Assembly: GCF_945605565.1 (NCBI RefSeq)
Contig: NZ_OX216966.1
Span: forward strand, 2,243,501 to 2,307,500
Origin: Paenibacillus dendritiformis
GTDB taxonomy: Bacteria; Bacillota; Bacilli; Paenibacillales; Paenibacillaceae
DNA: 64,000 nt
Direction of reading: 5' to 3'
Shown: in pieces, positions 33,308-45,800 of the stretch
Layout of the letters: each line of letters opens with the position of its first letter
Numbering within the stretch: position 1 is the stretch's first letter
Program-made: the position numbers and the translations under genes
Notes under the pieces: generated by a model
Seen by the model: the letters and a program-made list of their open reading frames with translations, nothing else
What the model was told of the DNA's origin: nothing
Database searches by the model: none

Positions 33308-34126
33308 TCAAGCTTCCCCTGTTCGCGGACGGGTCGGTACGGCTTGAAGCCGGCCCAAGCCTTCTCCCATCTTCACGACGGATTCGAGAGCCAAATCGCT
33401 CCGCGGCTCAAATGTGCCGTTCTCCATCAATAGAACAACGGTCGATCCAAATGCGAAATAGGCGAGTTCCTGCCCCCGCTCGTATGCGGGAAGCGGCGCT
33501 CCGTCTGTATAGTGGATGCTGCTTACGTTCAGCGCTCCGACCTTCACGACCGCCACTTCACCATGCGCATGGCGAAGATACGTAATCAACCGCTCGTTGC
33601 GGCTCAGTACGCGGGGCATGTGGCGCAGTCCGAAGTCATTCACCGGATATACCCGGCCCGGCACGTGCTCGCTCTCTACCAGCTTCCCGGTGACCGGCGA
33701 ATGAATGCGATGATAGTCAGTAGGGCTTAGATAGAGCACGAAATAGTAGCCATGCATGTATTTCTGCTGGTAAGGCGAACGGTGCAGCAGTTCATCCAAC
33801 GTGTAATCTTGCCCCTTGACGTTGAGAATCGTGCCTTGCTGGATCGGACCCATTCCGGTAATCAATGCGTCCACCGGGCTAAGCAAAATATCGTCGCCGG
33901 CGGCAAGCGGCCTCATCCCCGGCTTCAGGCGGCGGGTGAAGAATTCGTTCAGCGTTCGGTATTCAGACATCGGCTTCTCCGCCTCGTCTACTTGTATGTT
34001 ATAGGCCTTGGCAAAGGAAGGAATCCATCGCCGGCTCCATCCCGAGCTTGCCGCACGGCCGGCTGTACGCGATACCCATTTGCGCGAGGACAATTCGGTC
34101 AGCAGGCGCATCCATCGTTTCTTCAT
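33308..34126 (-). CDS. psd: Phosphatidylserine decarboxylase proenzyme
   Basis: 272 residues. Membrane-associated pyruvoyl enzyme making phosphatidylethanolamine. Self-cleavage site GST at 227-229 (FAFGSTVVLL), cleaving before Ser228, which becomes the pyruvoyl group. Catalytic partners are visible: Asp86 in SPVDA and His139/His142 in TDYHRIHSP. Typical ends and length for the Bacillus-type enzyme. Start ATG 34126 (MKKRWMRLL) with a weak GTGATG-type leader. The short gap to the YheC/D gene upstream (162 bp) holds an interrupted hairpin near 34200-34226. Confidence 0.93.
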   Translation of the reverse strand: MKKRWMRLLTELSSRKWVSRTAGRAASSGWSRRWIPSFAKAYNIQVDEAEKPMSEYRTLNEFFTRRLKPGMRPLAAGDDILLSPVDALITGMGPIQQGTILNVKGQDYTLDELLHRSPYQQKYMHGYYFVLYLSPTDYHRIHSPVTGKLVESEHVPGRVYPVNDFGLRHMPRVLSRNERLITYLRHAHGEVAVVKVGALNVSSIHYTDGAPLPAYERGQELAYFAFGSTVVLLMENGTFEPRSDLALESVVKMGEGLGRLQAVPTRPRTGEA

Positions 34127-34288
34127 GATTGTTCATCACCTAGTGGCAGGTGCCATTTCTCCCGGGAGCGGGACAGGCGTCCTGTATATTTGTATTCCGC
34201 AGAAGAGAGCGCAAACCGCTCTTCTGTGGACTATCTTGACACAGAATGCCTGTTTTTTCAATATGATAATCCATACGCCGCCGCCTGG

Positions 34289-35377
34289 CTAACTCTGCAG
34301 GAAAGAGGCCCCGTAAGCGATGGGATTGAAGTAGGTGGCCTCCCAAATGTCGTACAGTCCGGCTTCGCGGAAGCTGTAGCGTTGGTCGCGCCCGTTGCAT
34401 TCAATGAATAACGGCTTGCCGTCGGACGTCAACCCGATATCGAGTCCGACATCAGCCATATGGCTCAAGCTGTGGGAAAGCCGATTCACGATATGAAGAG
34501 AGAATGCGCTGACGCGCTCCACCACCTCCGCGACGGAGCAATGCGGTAAAGCGGCGGCAACAAGCTCTTCGAGCCGATGAACCGTCCCTCCCTGCGCAAC
34601 GTTGGTAACGAAGGTATGCTGAGGCGCGACCCGGCCGACGATTCCGGTGATTTGCCACTCTCTGCTTCCGTCGCGTTGAACAGAGACCCGCAAATCAAAG
34701 GGACGATCGTGGTACCGGGCGAGTGGAAGCAGCTCCTGCACAAGATAGGGAGTCCGCCGCAGTTGGGCAAGCACGAATCGCGGCAGCCTGCCGCCCGGGA
34801 GATTCGCCTTCCTCCACTTTCTCGCTCCGCCGGCTGTTCGTCTGGAATAGACAATGGTCCAGCCGGTGCTGCTGCGTTCCAGCTTCATAATGCCGCGTCC
34901 GACACTGTTGTTGTCCGGCTTCAGCACGACAGCGCCGCAGTTGTCCATCATCGCCGCGACGGTGCCCTTCCGGGCAGGCGCAGTAACCGGCAAATGAGGC
35001 ACGAGCGCGGGATCTTGCTGGAGCAGAACGTGGAGCTTCCATTTTCCGTATCGATTCACCTGATTGAAAATAACCGTGCCGCGGTTCACCATCGACTGGA
35101 CTCGTGCATGCGCTCCGGAACGGAAATAGATAGCCCGGTTATGAATGACGGACGGGACGGGAATGCGCCGTCTCGCGTAGCCCGTACCGTCTCTTATATA
35201 GGCAACGGCCTCCATCTTCCTCACATTCACATCTTCCACGCGCATGAAGCAGGGAATAACGCCGTGGCGCCTCCCGGCTTCCTCGTAGAAGGCAATGGCT
35301 TCATGCCCTGTCTTGTTCCGCAGCAATCCCCGCAACATGTTCGAATTGAACAGGATGCCGATGCGGTTGTCTGCCAT
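34289..35377 (-). CDS. YheC/YheD-family ATP-grasp spore protein
   Basis: 362 residues. Family of endospore coat-associated proteins with an ATP-grasp ligase fold. N-terminal RIGILFNSNMLRGL, then the VVLKPDNNSVGRGIMKLE segment and the ATP-grasp metal loop DVGLDIGLTSDGKPLFIECN near the C-terminus. Start ATG 35377 has GAGGAGG upstream. A -10-like CATACAATA (minus, 35427-35435) suggests a mother-cell sigma factor (E or K), but no matching -35 was found. Enzymatic product unknown. Fits the spore-surface theme of the following genes. Confidence 0.8.
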   Translation of the reverse strand: MADNRIGILFNSNMLRGLLRNKTGHEAIAFYEEAGRRHGVIPCFMRVEDVNVRKMEAVAYIRDGTGYARRRIPVPSVIHNRAIYFRSGAHARVQSMVNRGTVIFNQVNRYGKWKLHVLLQQDPALVPHLPVTAPARKGTVAAMMDNCGAVVLKPDNNSVGRGIMKLERSSTGWTIVYSRRTAGGARKWRKANLPGGRLPRFVLAQLRRTPYLVQELLPLARYHDRPFDLRVSVQRDGSREWQITGIVGRVAPQHTFVTNVAQGGTVHRLEELVAAALPHCSVAEVVERVSAFSLHIVNRLSHSLSHMADVGLDIGLTSDGKPLFIECNGRDQRYSFREAGLYDIWEATYFNPIAYGASFLQS

Positions 35378-35576
35378 GGAAGCACCTCCTCTGAACTACT
35401 GGTCCACTGACTCTCTCTCGCTGCTGTATTGTATGAACGCCCCTTGGGACGCGCATGGACGAGTGCAGACGGATGTTAGTCCAAATTACGGCTCCAGCTT
35501 GACCGGTGTCGTCTGGCAGACCTGTCCTGCCGCAAGCCGGCATGTCCGGCAAGGCAATTAGAAAGGAGAAAGCTTT

Positions 35577-36725
35577 ATGCACAAGGTTGCAATCCTAACG
35601 CCAGGATCCTATCCTTATCCGTCAGGTTCCAGCAGTTCGGTGGAGCGAGTCGTCGAGAATGTCGCTGGTCTCGTGTCGTCCCGTGCGGACATTCGCGTGT
35701 ACGGCCGGAGATGGCCGGGGCAGGCTGAGTCGGAATCGGTGCGCGGCGTCAAAGTCGAACGGGTCGGACCGGTTTCCTTGCGGTTTTATGTGTATGAAGC
35801 GATGCGGCGCATAGCTCAGTTCCAGCCCGATATTATCCAGATTGAGAACCGGCCCCGATACATTCCGCTAATGAAGCGGCATTTTCCGCACGCGCACATC
35901 TGGCTGCAGCTTCATTCCACCACCTTTATGCACAGACAGGCGATCTCGCCAGCCGGGCTTCGGCGGGCGCTGTCTGCTGCCGACCAGATATTTGTGAACA
36001 GCCGCTATTTGGAAAGGCGGGTGACACGGGCATATCCTGGATGCAGGGAGAAGACGGCCATCAATTTGCTAGGCGTGGACGTCGAGCGCTTCCCGTCACG
36101 CTGGACAGAAGAAGGGATCCAACGTTATACGGAAGGGAAACGGGCCCGCGGATGGGAAGGGCGGGACATTGTTCTGTATGTCGGTCGCCTCATCCCGCAA
36201 AAAGGCGTCTGGGAGCTGCTGCAGGCTGTACCGCGCGTCATCCGCGAGCATCCGCGGGCGCTGTTCGTCATTGTCGGGGGCGCTTCTTACGGATTGAACC
36301 GGAAGACGGCGTACGTGCGCCGCCTGGAACGGTTCGCGAGCAAGTACCCGCATCATATTCGGATGGTCCCTTTTGTCCCGCATGAGGAAGTTCCGGCTTG
36401 GTACGCGCTGGCCGATCTTCTTGCCGTCCCGTCGCTTCGCCGGGAAGCGTTCGGTCTGGTCAATCTGGAGGCGATGGCTTCAGGAGTCCCGGTCGTGGCA
36501 TCCAGGGTAGGAGGAATTCAGGAGGTCGTCCGGGACGGAGAGACCGGGCTGCTCGTCCCGCCGTACCGTCTGCCTGTCCGGTTGGCCTCGGCCCTTGTCC
36601 GGCTGCTTCGGGATCGGGAAGCGCTGCGGCAGATGGGAGAGACCGCTGACCGGCATGTACGCAGCACGTTCACCTGGAAGCAGACGGCGGAGCGCTGGGC
36701 CAGCTTCATTGACGGCCTCGGCTGA
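35577..36725 (+). CDS. Glycosyltransferase family 4, spore-coat type
   Basis: 382 residues, GT-B fold. N-terminal acceptor half begins KVAILTPGSYPYPSGSSSSV; C-terminal nucleotide-sugar half carries DIVLYVGRLIPQKGVWELLQ and the EX7E-type motif in LRREAFGLVNLEAMASGVPV (Glu pair) followed by GGIQEVVRDGETGLLVPP. Resembles CotSA/YtcC-type enzymes of Bacillus spores. AGAAAGGAGA ribosome site. It stands directly upstream of the giant repeat protein and could glycosylate it (inference). Confidence 0.85.
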   Translation: MHKVAILTPGSYPYPSGSSSSVERVVENVAGLVSSRADIRVYGRRWPGQAESESVRGVKVERVGPVSLRFYVYEAMRRIAQFQPDIIQIENRPRYIPLMKRHFPHAHIWLQLHSTTFMHRQAISPAGLRRALSAADQIFVNSRYLERRVTRAYPGCREKTAINLLGVDVERFPSRWTEEGIQRYTEGKRARGWEGRDIVLYVGRLIPQKGVWELLQAVPRVIREHPRALFVIVGGASYGLNRKTAYVRRLERFASKYPHHIRMVPFVPHEEVPAWYALADLLAVPSLRREAFGLVNLEAMASGVPVVASRVGGIQEVVRDGETGLLVPPYRLPVRLASALVRLLRDREALRQMGETADRHVRSTFTWKQTAERWASFIDGLG

Positions 36726-36800
36726 TTCAAGCCTTGCCCGTGGAATCGCTGTGTGTGTTGTCCGCTCCTAGTCATGTCAATCCCTCAATATAGGCGAGTG

Positions 36801-36828
36801 ACGATATGAGCCTATAACGCATATGATG
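36801..36828 (+). promoter_or_regulatory. Possible sigma-K promoter of the giant repeat gene
   Basis: AC at 36801-36802, 17 bp, CATATGATG at 36820-36828. Sigma-K consensus is AC-N16/17-CATAnnnTA, so one of the -10 positions is off. It lies 39 bp before the start codon. Confidence 0.4.
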
Positions 36829-36866
36829 CTCTATATGTTGGGCATAGAACGGAAAGGAGAGAGCAC

Positions 36867-39800
36867 ATGAAAAGGAAAAATGAAAAGCGGACAACCAAGG
36901 GACAGAAGCCAATAAAGAAATCGTCCAGAAAGCCGCTATACTTTGTCGACAATCCGAACCAGTCGGAGTTATCGCTGCTGGACCGTCTTAGTTCAACGAA
37001 GAAGCCGCCGGAAGATTCCCCAAAAGCAAGCGTCAATGCGCTGGCTGCCCTTGAAGCCATAGAGCCGGAGCAGGAGAATTCGATGCCGCCGATCACGGCA
37101 GTATCCGAGCGAGACCCTGACGACGGGATCGGGGAGGAGTTGGAAGCAATGACGGAGGCGGCAGAGGCCAAAGAGGAACCGCTGCCTCCCGAGAACCCGA
37201 CCGCTGCGGTTGAGCCGGAAGAAGTCGAAGGGGCAGATGATCTTATACCGCCGGGAAGGCCAACGTCCCGTCAAGCAGGGAGCAGCCGCCGCAATGAGCG
37301 AACTGCGAAGCGGCATGCTGGTACGGAACGTTCCCGATCAGGAGAAGAGGAACGTCCATCGCCTAAGGAAAGCAAAGAAGATCATCCGACCTATACGTCG
37401 GCATTCAACATGCCGGGGACGTTGCCGACTGGACCTGCAGCGCGCGATGCTGCCGCACGGCCAGGCTCGGACGAACCGGCCGCACCGACTCCCCCGCCGG
37501 CTGCTCAGCCTGAAGTCAATGCCGCCGATGCCCGCAAGGCGAAGGAGAAGCTGCTGGCAGAGAAGCGGAGTTCGGCACGATCGACCGCCTTTATCTATAC
37601 CGATGATATCGCGGATGAAGCGGTGACGGAGGAGAAGCTGGCCGCCTATTCGATCAGCGGATCGAAGCTGCGGCGCGAGAGCATTGGCACCGACATGCTG
37701 ATTGACTATGCCGTTACATCCTTGAAAATTGCGGAGGAGGCGGTAACTGGCTCTAAAATTGCTCCCAACTCGATCGCCGGGGAGCATTTAATCCGCAACG
37801 CCGTGTCCGGCGGCAAGCTTCGCGACCGCTCGGTTACGGGGGAGAAAATTAAGGACGGCAGCATCACTTCCGAGAAGCTGGCGGACAAAACGATCGATTC
37901 GTCCAAGATCGCGGAAGGATCGATTCAAGCGAAGCATCTGAGCGAGCTGCTGATTTCGGGCAATCTGATTCAAGATCAAGCGATTACCGCGGAGAAAATC
38001 CGCAGCGGTGCCATTCGCACGGAAAATCTGGCGAACGAATCGGTTGACGCCTCCAAGCTGGCGCCTGAGTCGGTTACGAACTCCAAGCTGCGCGCCGGGG
38101 CGATTACCGGCGACAAGCTGGCGCCAGGGAGCATCGACGCCCGTCATTTCAGCGAAGGGGCTGTTGAAGGCCGTGCTATCGGAATGCAGGCGGTGGAGGG
38201 CCGCCATATCGGCCCCGGGCAGATCGACAGCACTCATATCGCGCTCGGCACGCTCTCCGGAGCGATGCTTGAAGCGAAGAGCATCACCAGCGAGCCGCTA
38301 GCTGACGAGGCGGTGCAATCCCGTCATCTGGCAGAAGATAGTATTCGCGAGGGGCATATCGGCCCAGGACAGATCAGCGGCCGCCATCTGGCCGACAGAG
38401 TCATTACCACCGCCAAGCTGGCGGATCAATCCGTCAGCACGATGAAGCTTGTCGAACACGCGGTCACCTCCTCCAAGCTGGCGGATCAAAGCGTGCTGTC
38501 GACGAAGCTGGCGGATGAAGCGGTCCGTTCCCGGCACCTCGGCAAGCAATCGGTCGACGGGCAGCATTTGGCCCTTCAGGCCGTAGAGTCCCTTCACATC
38601 GCTGAGGAGGCCGTCAATGAGATACACATCGCCGCCGGTGCTGTAAATGGAATTCATCTTATGCCGGAAGCGGTTCATGGCGCGCATCTTGCCGATGAAG
38701 CGGTGGAAAGCCGGCATGTAGGCTACCAGGCGATCGAGAGCCGGCATCTTGGCGATGAAGCGGTAACCACCGCCAAGTTGGCTCCGGCCGCCGTATCGTC
38801 CGATCAACTGGCGGATGAAGCGGTTATAGCCCGGAAGCTGGGTGCTGCCAGCGTCACGCCGGAGAAGCTGGCCTATGCCAGTGTGCAGCAGCATCATTTG
38901 GCGGAAGGAGCGGTTGGCCCGGAAGCGATCGGCCCGCATGCGGTGCAGGAGGAGCATATTGCCATTGGAGCGATCCGGTCGGGACATATTTATCCGCAGT
39001 CTATCCAGTCTACCGAGCTGGCTCCGGAGGCCGTCACGAGCGAGAAGCTGTCGGTGAATGCCGTCTGTGAGCGCCATATCGGAACGGGAGTCATCTATTC
39101 CCATCATCTGGCCGACCATATTATTACATCTTTGAAATTGTCTCCGGAGAGCGTATCGACCGATAAACTAAGCGATTTGTCCGTCACGACCGCCAAGCTG
39201 ACGAACGGTAGCGTAACCGCAGACAAACTGGCGGAGAACAGCGTGACAACTGCACATCTCGTCGCTGGAGCCGTCACGTCCGACACTCTGGCTGACGAGA
39301 GCGTCCAGGCGCAGCATCTCGCACCGAATTCGGTAGGGGCGGGGCAACTGCAGCCGGATTCGGTCTCAGGGGCGACGATTCAAGAATCAGCGATTCGCGC
39401 GGAGCATGTGCATCCCGGCAGCATCGGCTCGGTTCAGCTTGATGCAGCCAGCGTAGGCAGCGAGCACGTGATTGAGGGAACCATTCACGCCCAGCATATC
39501 GCAGGCGGGAGCATCGGGTCCGAGCATCTCGTCGATGCGGCCGTTACAGGAGATAAATTGGCAGATGACAGCGTCGGGGCCCGGAATCTCCAAGCGGCAA
39601 GTGTAGATACCGATCATCTGGCGGAGGAAGCCGTCACCGGTTTGAAGCTGGCTCCCGGTTCGATCGGCTCTCACCATGTACGGGAAGGAGCGATCCGGTC
39701 CGTCCATCTGGCATCGCATTCTGTCGGCGAGGATCAGCTTCAGCCGAAATCGATATCTTCAGGAATGCTGCAGGAGGACAGCATAACTGCGGCCAGTATC

Positions 39801-42800
39801 GCTCCCCAGTCTATCACGGAGAAGCATGTGGCGCTGGAAGCGATATCCGGCAAGCATCTGCAAGCAGAATCGATTCAGGGGTACCATTTGCGCAAAGGAA
39901 CGATTACGATGGCGCATTTGGGCTCCGATGTGCTCTCCAGCGATATTATCCCGGAGGGCAGTCTGGCCGGGAGCAAGCTTCAACCTCGGGCCGTGACGAG
40001 CGGACATATGGCGGATGCCGCCATCCAAGCCAGCCATCTGGCCGACGATGCGGTTCACTCCCGCCATATTGCGGTTCAAGCGATCCGTGCGGAGCATCTT
40101 TCCGCCAGCTCGGTGTCCGGCGAGCATCTTGCTTCCGACTCGGTCGGCGGCGAGGCGATAGCGGAAGGCGCTGTCAGCAGCGGCCATCTCTCGGCAGGCG
40201 CGGTGCAAAGCCAGCATGTCGCTTCCGGAGCGATTCAAGCAGAGCATTTGCAGAAGAACGCGATTACAGGCGAGCATATCCGGCAGACAGCGATCGGCAG
40301 TCATCATTTGCAGCCGGGATTGATTGACAGCCAGCATCTCCAGCCCGGCGTGATTGTATCCGCTCATTTAAGCGAAGGGGCTGTGCTTCCGCATCATTTG
40401 CGGGAGCAGACAATCGGAGAGCAGCATCTGCAGGCCGCAAGCATCCGTGCGGATATGCTTCAGGATGGTGCCGTGACGGAACGGAGCCTGAGTGACGGCT
40501 GTGTGACGAGCGGCAAGCTGGACGTGGGCAGCATCGCGCGTGAGCATGTGCAACCGGGAGCTATTGGCAGCACGGAGCTGGCAGGCGGCACGGTTCATTC
40601 GTCCCATGTGCAGCATGGTGCCATTGGCAGCGCCCATATTGAGACAAATGCGATCGGAAGCGAGCAATTGGCAGAAGGAACGGTCGGCTTGTCGCATCTG
40701 AATGAAGAAGTAATGGAACTGTTAACCTCGGCGACAACGCCGAAGCCGGCGGAGGCCGTTGTGATTGAGGAAGAATCGATCGCAACGGAGATGCTGCATT
40801 CCGGGGCCGTTACGGCAGAGAAGCTGGCTCAACAGAGTGTCGGATCGATTCATCTGCAGGAGCAGGCGATCAATTCCTCGCATTTGGAGGAAGCGGCGGT
40901 GGAGGGGCGGCATATCCGCCCGCAAGCAATCACCAGTGAGCATATCGGCACGGGTGCCGTCCAGTCCGAGCAAATCGCGAGCGGAGCCGTGCTTGGCAGC
41001 CATCTGGCTGCAGGCGAAGTAACGGGGCACCATATTGCCGAAGGGCAGGTAGCCGGCCAGCATATGGGAGCGGGCGTAGTCACCGGCCATCATATCGCTA
41101 AGGGCGAAGTAGCCGGTTGGCATATTGGTTCGGGTGAAGTAAAAGGCCGCCATATCGCCGAAGGCGAAGTAGCGGGATCGCATATCGGAGCGGGCGTAGT
41201 CACCGGCCATCATATCGCTGAAGGCGAGGTAGCCGGCGAGCATATCGGGGCTGGGCAAGTTACCGGCCGTCATATCGCCGAGGGCGAGGTAGCCGGTCAT
41301 CATATCGGAGCGGCTGAAGTCACAGGCCGTCATATCGCGGAAGGCGAGGTAGCCGGCGATCATATCGGAGCAGGAGAAGTCAGAGGCATCCATATCGGAA
41401 CGGGCGAAGTTACCGGCCGTCATATCGCTGAAGGCGAGATAGCCGGTGATCATATCGGAGCAGGAGAAGTCACCGGCCGTCATATCGCCGAGGGTGAAGT
41501 AGCCGGTCACCATATCGGAACGGGTGAAGTCAGAGGCCGTCATATCGCCGAAGGCGAGGTAGCGGGTCGCCATATCGGAACGGGGGAAGTTACCGGCCGC
41601 AACATCGCTGAAGGCGAGGTAGCCGGCGAGCATATCAGAGCAGGAGAAGTGACCGGCCGTCATATCGCCGAGGGTGAAGTAGCCGGTCGCCATATCGGCA
41701 CGAGTGAAGTCAGAGGCAGCCATATCGCCGAAGGCGAGGTAGCGGGCTATCATATCGGAGAAGGAGAAGTCACAGGCCGTCATATCGCTGAAGGCGAGGT
41801 AAGTGGCTATCATATCGGAGCGGGCGAAATCACCGGCCGCCATATCGTGGAAGGAGAAGTAGCCGGTCATCATATTGGAACAGAGGAAGTCACCGGCCGT
41901 CACATCGCCGAGGGCCAGGTAGCCGGCCGTCATATCGGGGCAGGAGAAGTCACCGGCCGTCATATCGCAGAAGGCGAGGTAGCCGGTGAGCATATCGGAG
42001 CAGGTGAAGTCACCGGCCGTCATATCGCCGAAGGCGAGGTAGCTGGTGATCATATCGGAGCAGGAGAGGTCACAGGCCATCATATCGGCGAGGGCGAGGT
42101 ATCTGGCCGTCATATCGGAGCAGGAGAAGTAACGGGCCGTCATATCGCCGAGGGCGAGGTATCAGGATGGCATATCGGTGCCGGCGAAATAACGGACCGC
42201 CATATCGCTGAAGGCGAAGTCGCGGGTTATCATATTGGCAAGGGCGAAATAGCCGGTGAGCATATCGGGGCCGGAGAAGTAAAAGGCCGCCATATCGCCG
42301 AGGGCGAAGTAGGAGGCCAGCATATTGGAACGGGAGAAGTAAAAGGCCGTCATATCGGCGAGGGCCAGGTAACGGGCTTTCATATCGGAACGGGCCAACT
42401 CACCGGCCGTCATATCGCCGAGGGCGAGATCGCGGACTATCATATCGGAGCAGGGAAAGTCACCGGCCGTCATATCGCTGAAGGCGAGATAGCAAGTGAG
42501 CATATCGGAGCAGGCAAAGTTACCGGCCGTCATCTCGCTGAGGGTGAGGTAGCGGGTCGTCATATCGGAGCAGGTGAAGTCACCGGCCATCATATCGCCG
42601 AGGTTGAGATAGCCGGCCGTCATATCGGAGCGGGCGAAATCACCGGCTGTCATATCGCCGAGGGCGAAGTAGCAGGCCATCATATCGGAGCAGGAGAAGT
42701 CACCGGCCGTCATATCGCCGAGGGCGAAGTAGCAGGCCATCATATCGGAACGGGCGAACTCACAGGTCGCCATATCGCCGAAGGCGAGGTTGGAGGGCAT

Positions 42801-45800
42801 CATATCGGAGAGGCAGAAATAACGGGCCGCCATATCGCCGAGAGTGAGGTAGCGAGTCGTCATATCGGAGCAGGAGAAGTCACCGGCCGTCATATCGCCG
42901 AGGGCGAAGTAACGGGCCATCATATCGGAACGGGCGAACTCACAGGTCGCCATATCGCCGAAGGCGAGGTTGGAGGGCATCATATCGGAGAGGCAGAAAT
43001 AATGGGCCGCCATATCGCCGAGAGTGAGGTAGCGAGTCGTCATATCGGAACGGGAGAAGTCACCGGCCGCCATATCGCCGAGGGCGAGGTAGCGGGCTAT
43101 CATATCGGAACGGACGAAATCACTGGTCGTCATATAGCCGAAGGCGAGATAGCGGACCATCATATCGGAGCAGGGAAAGTCACCGGCCGTCATATCGCCG
43201 AAAGTGAGGTAGCGGGTCGTCATATCGGAACGGGAGAAGTCACCGGTCGTCATATCGCCGAGGGCGAGGTAGCGGGCTATCATATCGGAGAGGCAGAAAT
43301 AACGGGCCGCCATATCGGCGAATGCGAGATTCTGGGCCATCATCTTGGAGCAGGAGAAGTCACCGGCCGCCACATTGCTGAAGGCGAGGTCGTGGGCCAT
43401 CATATCGGAACGGGCCAAGTAACGGACCGTCATATCGGTGAGGGTCAGATCACCGCTCATCATATCGGTTCGGAAGAAGTGAATGGCCGCCATATTGCCA
43501 AAGGTGAGGTAGGCAGTCATCATATCAGAACGGGCGGAGTAACGGGCCGTCATATCGGAGAAGGAGCGGTCGCTGACCATCACATCGGTTCGGGGGAAGT
43601 GACCGGCCGCCATATCGGCGAAGGCGAGGTAGCGGGCCGTCACATTGGTTCGGGTGAAGTAACGGGCCATCATATCGGCGAAGGCGAGGTAGCGGGCCGT
43701 CACATTGGTTCGGGTGAAGTAACGGGCCATCATATCGGTGAAGGCGAAGTAGCCGGCCGCCACATTGGTTCGGGTGAAGTAACGGGCCATCATATCGGTG
43801 AAGGCGAGGTAGCCGGCCGCCATATTGGTTCGGGTGAAGTAACGGGCCATCATATCGGCGAAGGCGAGGTAGCGGGCCGTCATATTGGTTGGGGCGAAGT
43901 AACGGGCCATCATATCGGCGAAGGCGAGGTAGCCGGCCGCCATATCGGAACGGGCGAAGTAACGGGCCGCCATATCGGCGAAGGCGAGGTCACCGCCCAA
44001 CATATCGGTTCGGGTGAAGTAACGGGCCGCCATATCAGCGAAGGCGAGGTGACCGCCCAACATATCGGTTCGGGTGAAGTAACGGGCCGCCATATCAGCG
44101 AAGGAGAAGTAGCCGGCCAACATATCGGGGCAGGCGAAGTAACGGGCCGCCATATCGGCGAGGGTGAGGTTAGAGGCCAGCATATCGGAGAGGCAGAAAT
44201 AACGGGCCGCCATATTGCCGAGAGTGAGGTAGCGCGTCGTCATATCGGAACGGGCGAAATCACCGGCCGTCATATCGCCGAGGGCGAGGTAGCGGGCTAT
44301 CATATCGGAACGGGCGAAATCACCGGCCGTCATATTGCCGAGGGCGAGGTAGCGGCCTATCATATCGGAACGGGCGAACTCACAGGTCGCCATATCGCCG
44401 AAGGTGAGGTTGGGGGCCAGCATATCGGAGAGGCAGAAATAACGGGCCGCCATATTGCCGAGAGTGAGGTAGCGGGTCGTCATATCGGAACTAGCGAAAT
44501 CACCGGTCGTCATATCGCCGAGGACGAGGTAGCGGGCTATCATATCGGATCGGGTCAACTCACAGCTCGCCATATCGCCGAAGGCGAGGTTAGGGGCCAG
44601 CATATCGGAGAGGCAGAAATAACGGGCCGCCATATTGCCGAGAGTGAGGTAGCGGGTCGTCATATCGGAACTAGCGAAATCACCGGTCGTCATATCGCCG
44701 AGGACGAGGTAGCGGGCTATCATATCGGATCGGGTCAACTCACAGCTCGCCATATCGCCGAAGGCGAGGTTAGGGGCCAGCATATCGGAGAGGCAGAAAT
44801 AACGGGCCGCCATATTGCCGAGAGTGAGGTAGCGCGTCGTCATATCGGAACGGGCGAAATCACCGGCCGTCATATTGCCGAGGGCGAGGTAGCGGCCTAT
44901 CATATCGGAACGGGCGAACTCACAGGTCGCCATATCGCCGAAGGCGAGGTTGGGGGCCAGCATATCGGAGAGGCAGAAATAATGGGCCGCCATATTGCCG
45001 AGAGTGAGGTAGCGGGTCGTCATATCGGAACTAGCGAAATCACCGGCCGTCATATCGCCGAGGGCGAGGTAGCGGGCTATCATATCGGAACGGGCGAACT
45101 CACAGGTCGCCATATCGCCGAAGGCGAGGTTAGGGGCCAGCATATCGGAGAGGCAGAAATAATGGGCCGCCATATTGCCGAGAGTGAGGTAGCGGGTCGT
45201 CATATCGGAACGGGCGAAATCACCGGCCGTCATATTGCCGAGGGCGAGGTAGCGGCCTATCATATCGGAACGGGCGAACTCACAGGTCGCCATATCGCCG
45301 AAGGTGAGGTTGGGGGCCAGCATATCGGAGAGGCAGAAATAATGGGCCGCCATATTGCCGAGAGTGAGGTAGCGCGTCGTCATATCGGAACGGGCGAAAT
45401 CACCGGCCGTCATATCGCTGAGGGCGAGGTAGCGGGCTATCATATCGGAACGGGCGAAATCACCGGCCGCCATATTGCCGAGAGTGAGGTAGCGGGTCGT
45501 CATATCGGAACGGGTGAACTCACAGGTCGCCATATCGCCGAAGGCGAGGTTGGGGGCCAGCATATCGGAGAGGCAGAAATAATGGGCCGCCATATTGCCG
45601 AGAGTGAGGTAACGCGTCGTCATATCGGAACGGGCGAAATCACCGGCCGTCATATCGGCGAAGGAGCGGTAGCCGGCCAGCACATTGGAGAGGCAGAAAT
45701 AACGGGGCGCCATATCGCGGAATGCGAGATTATGGGCCACCATCTTGGAGCAGGAGAAGTTACCGGCCGCCACATTGCTGAAGGTGAAGTAGGGGGCCAT

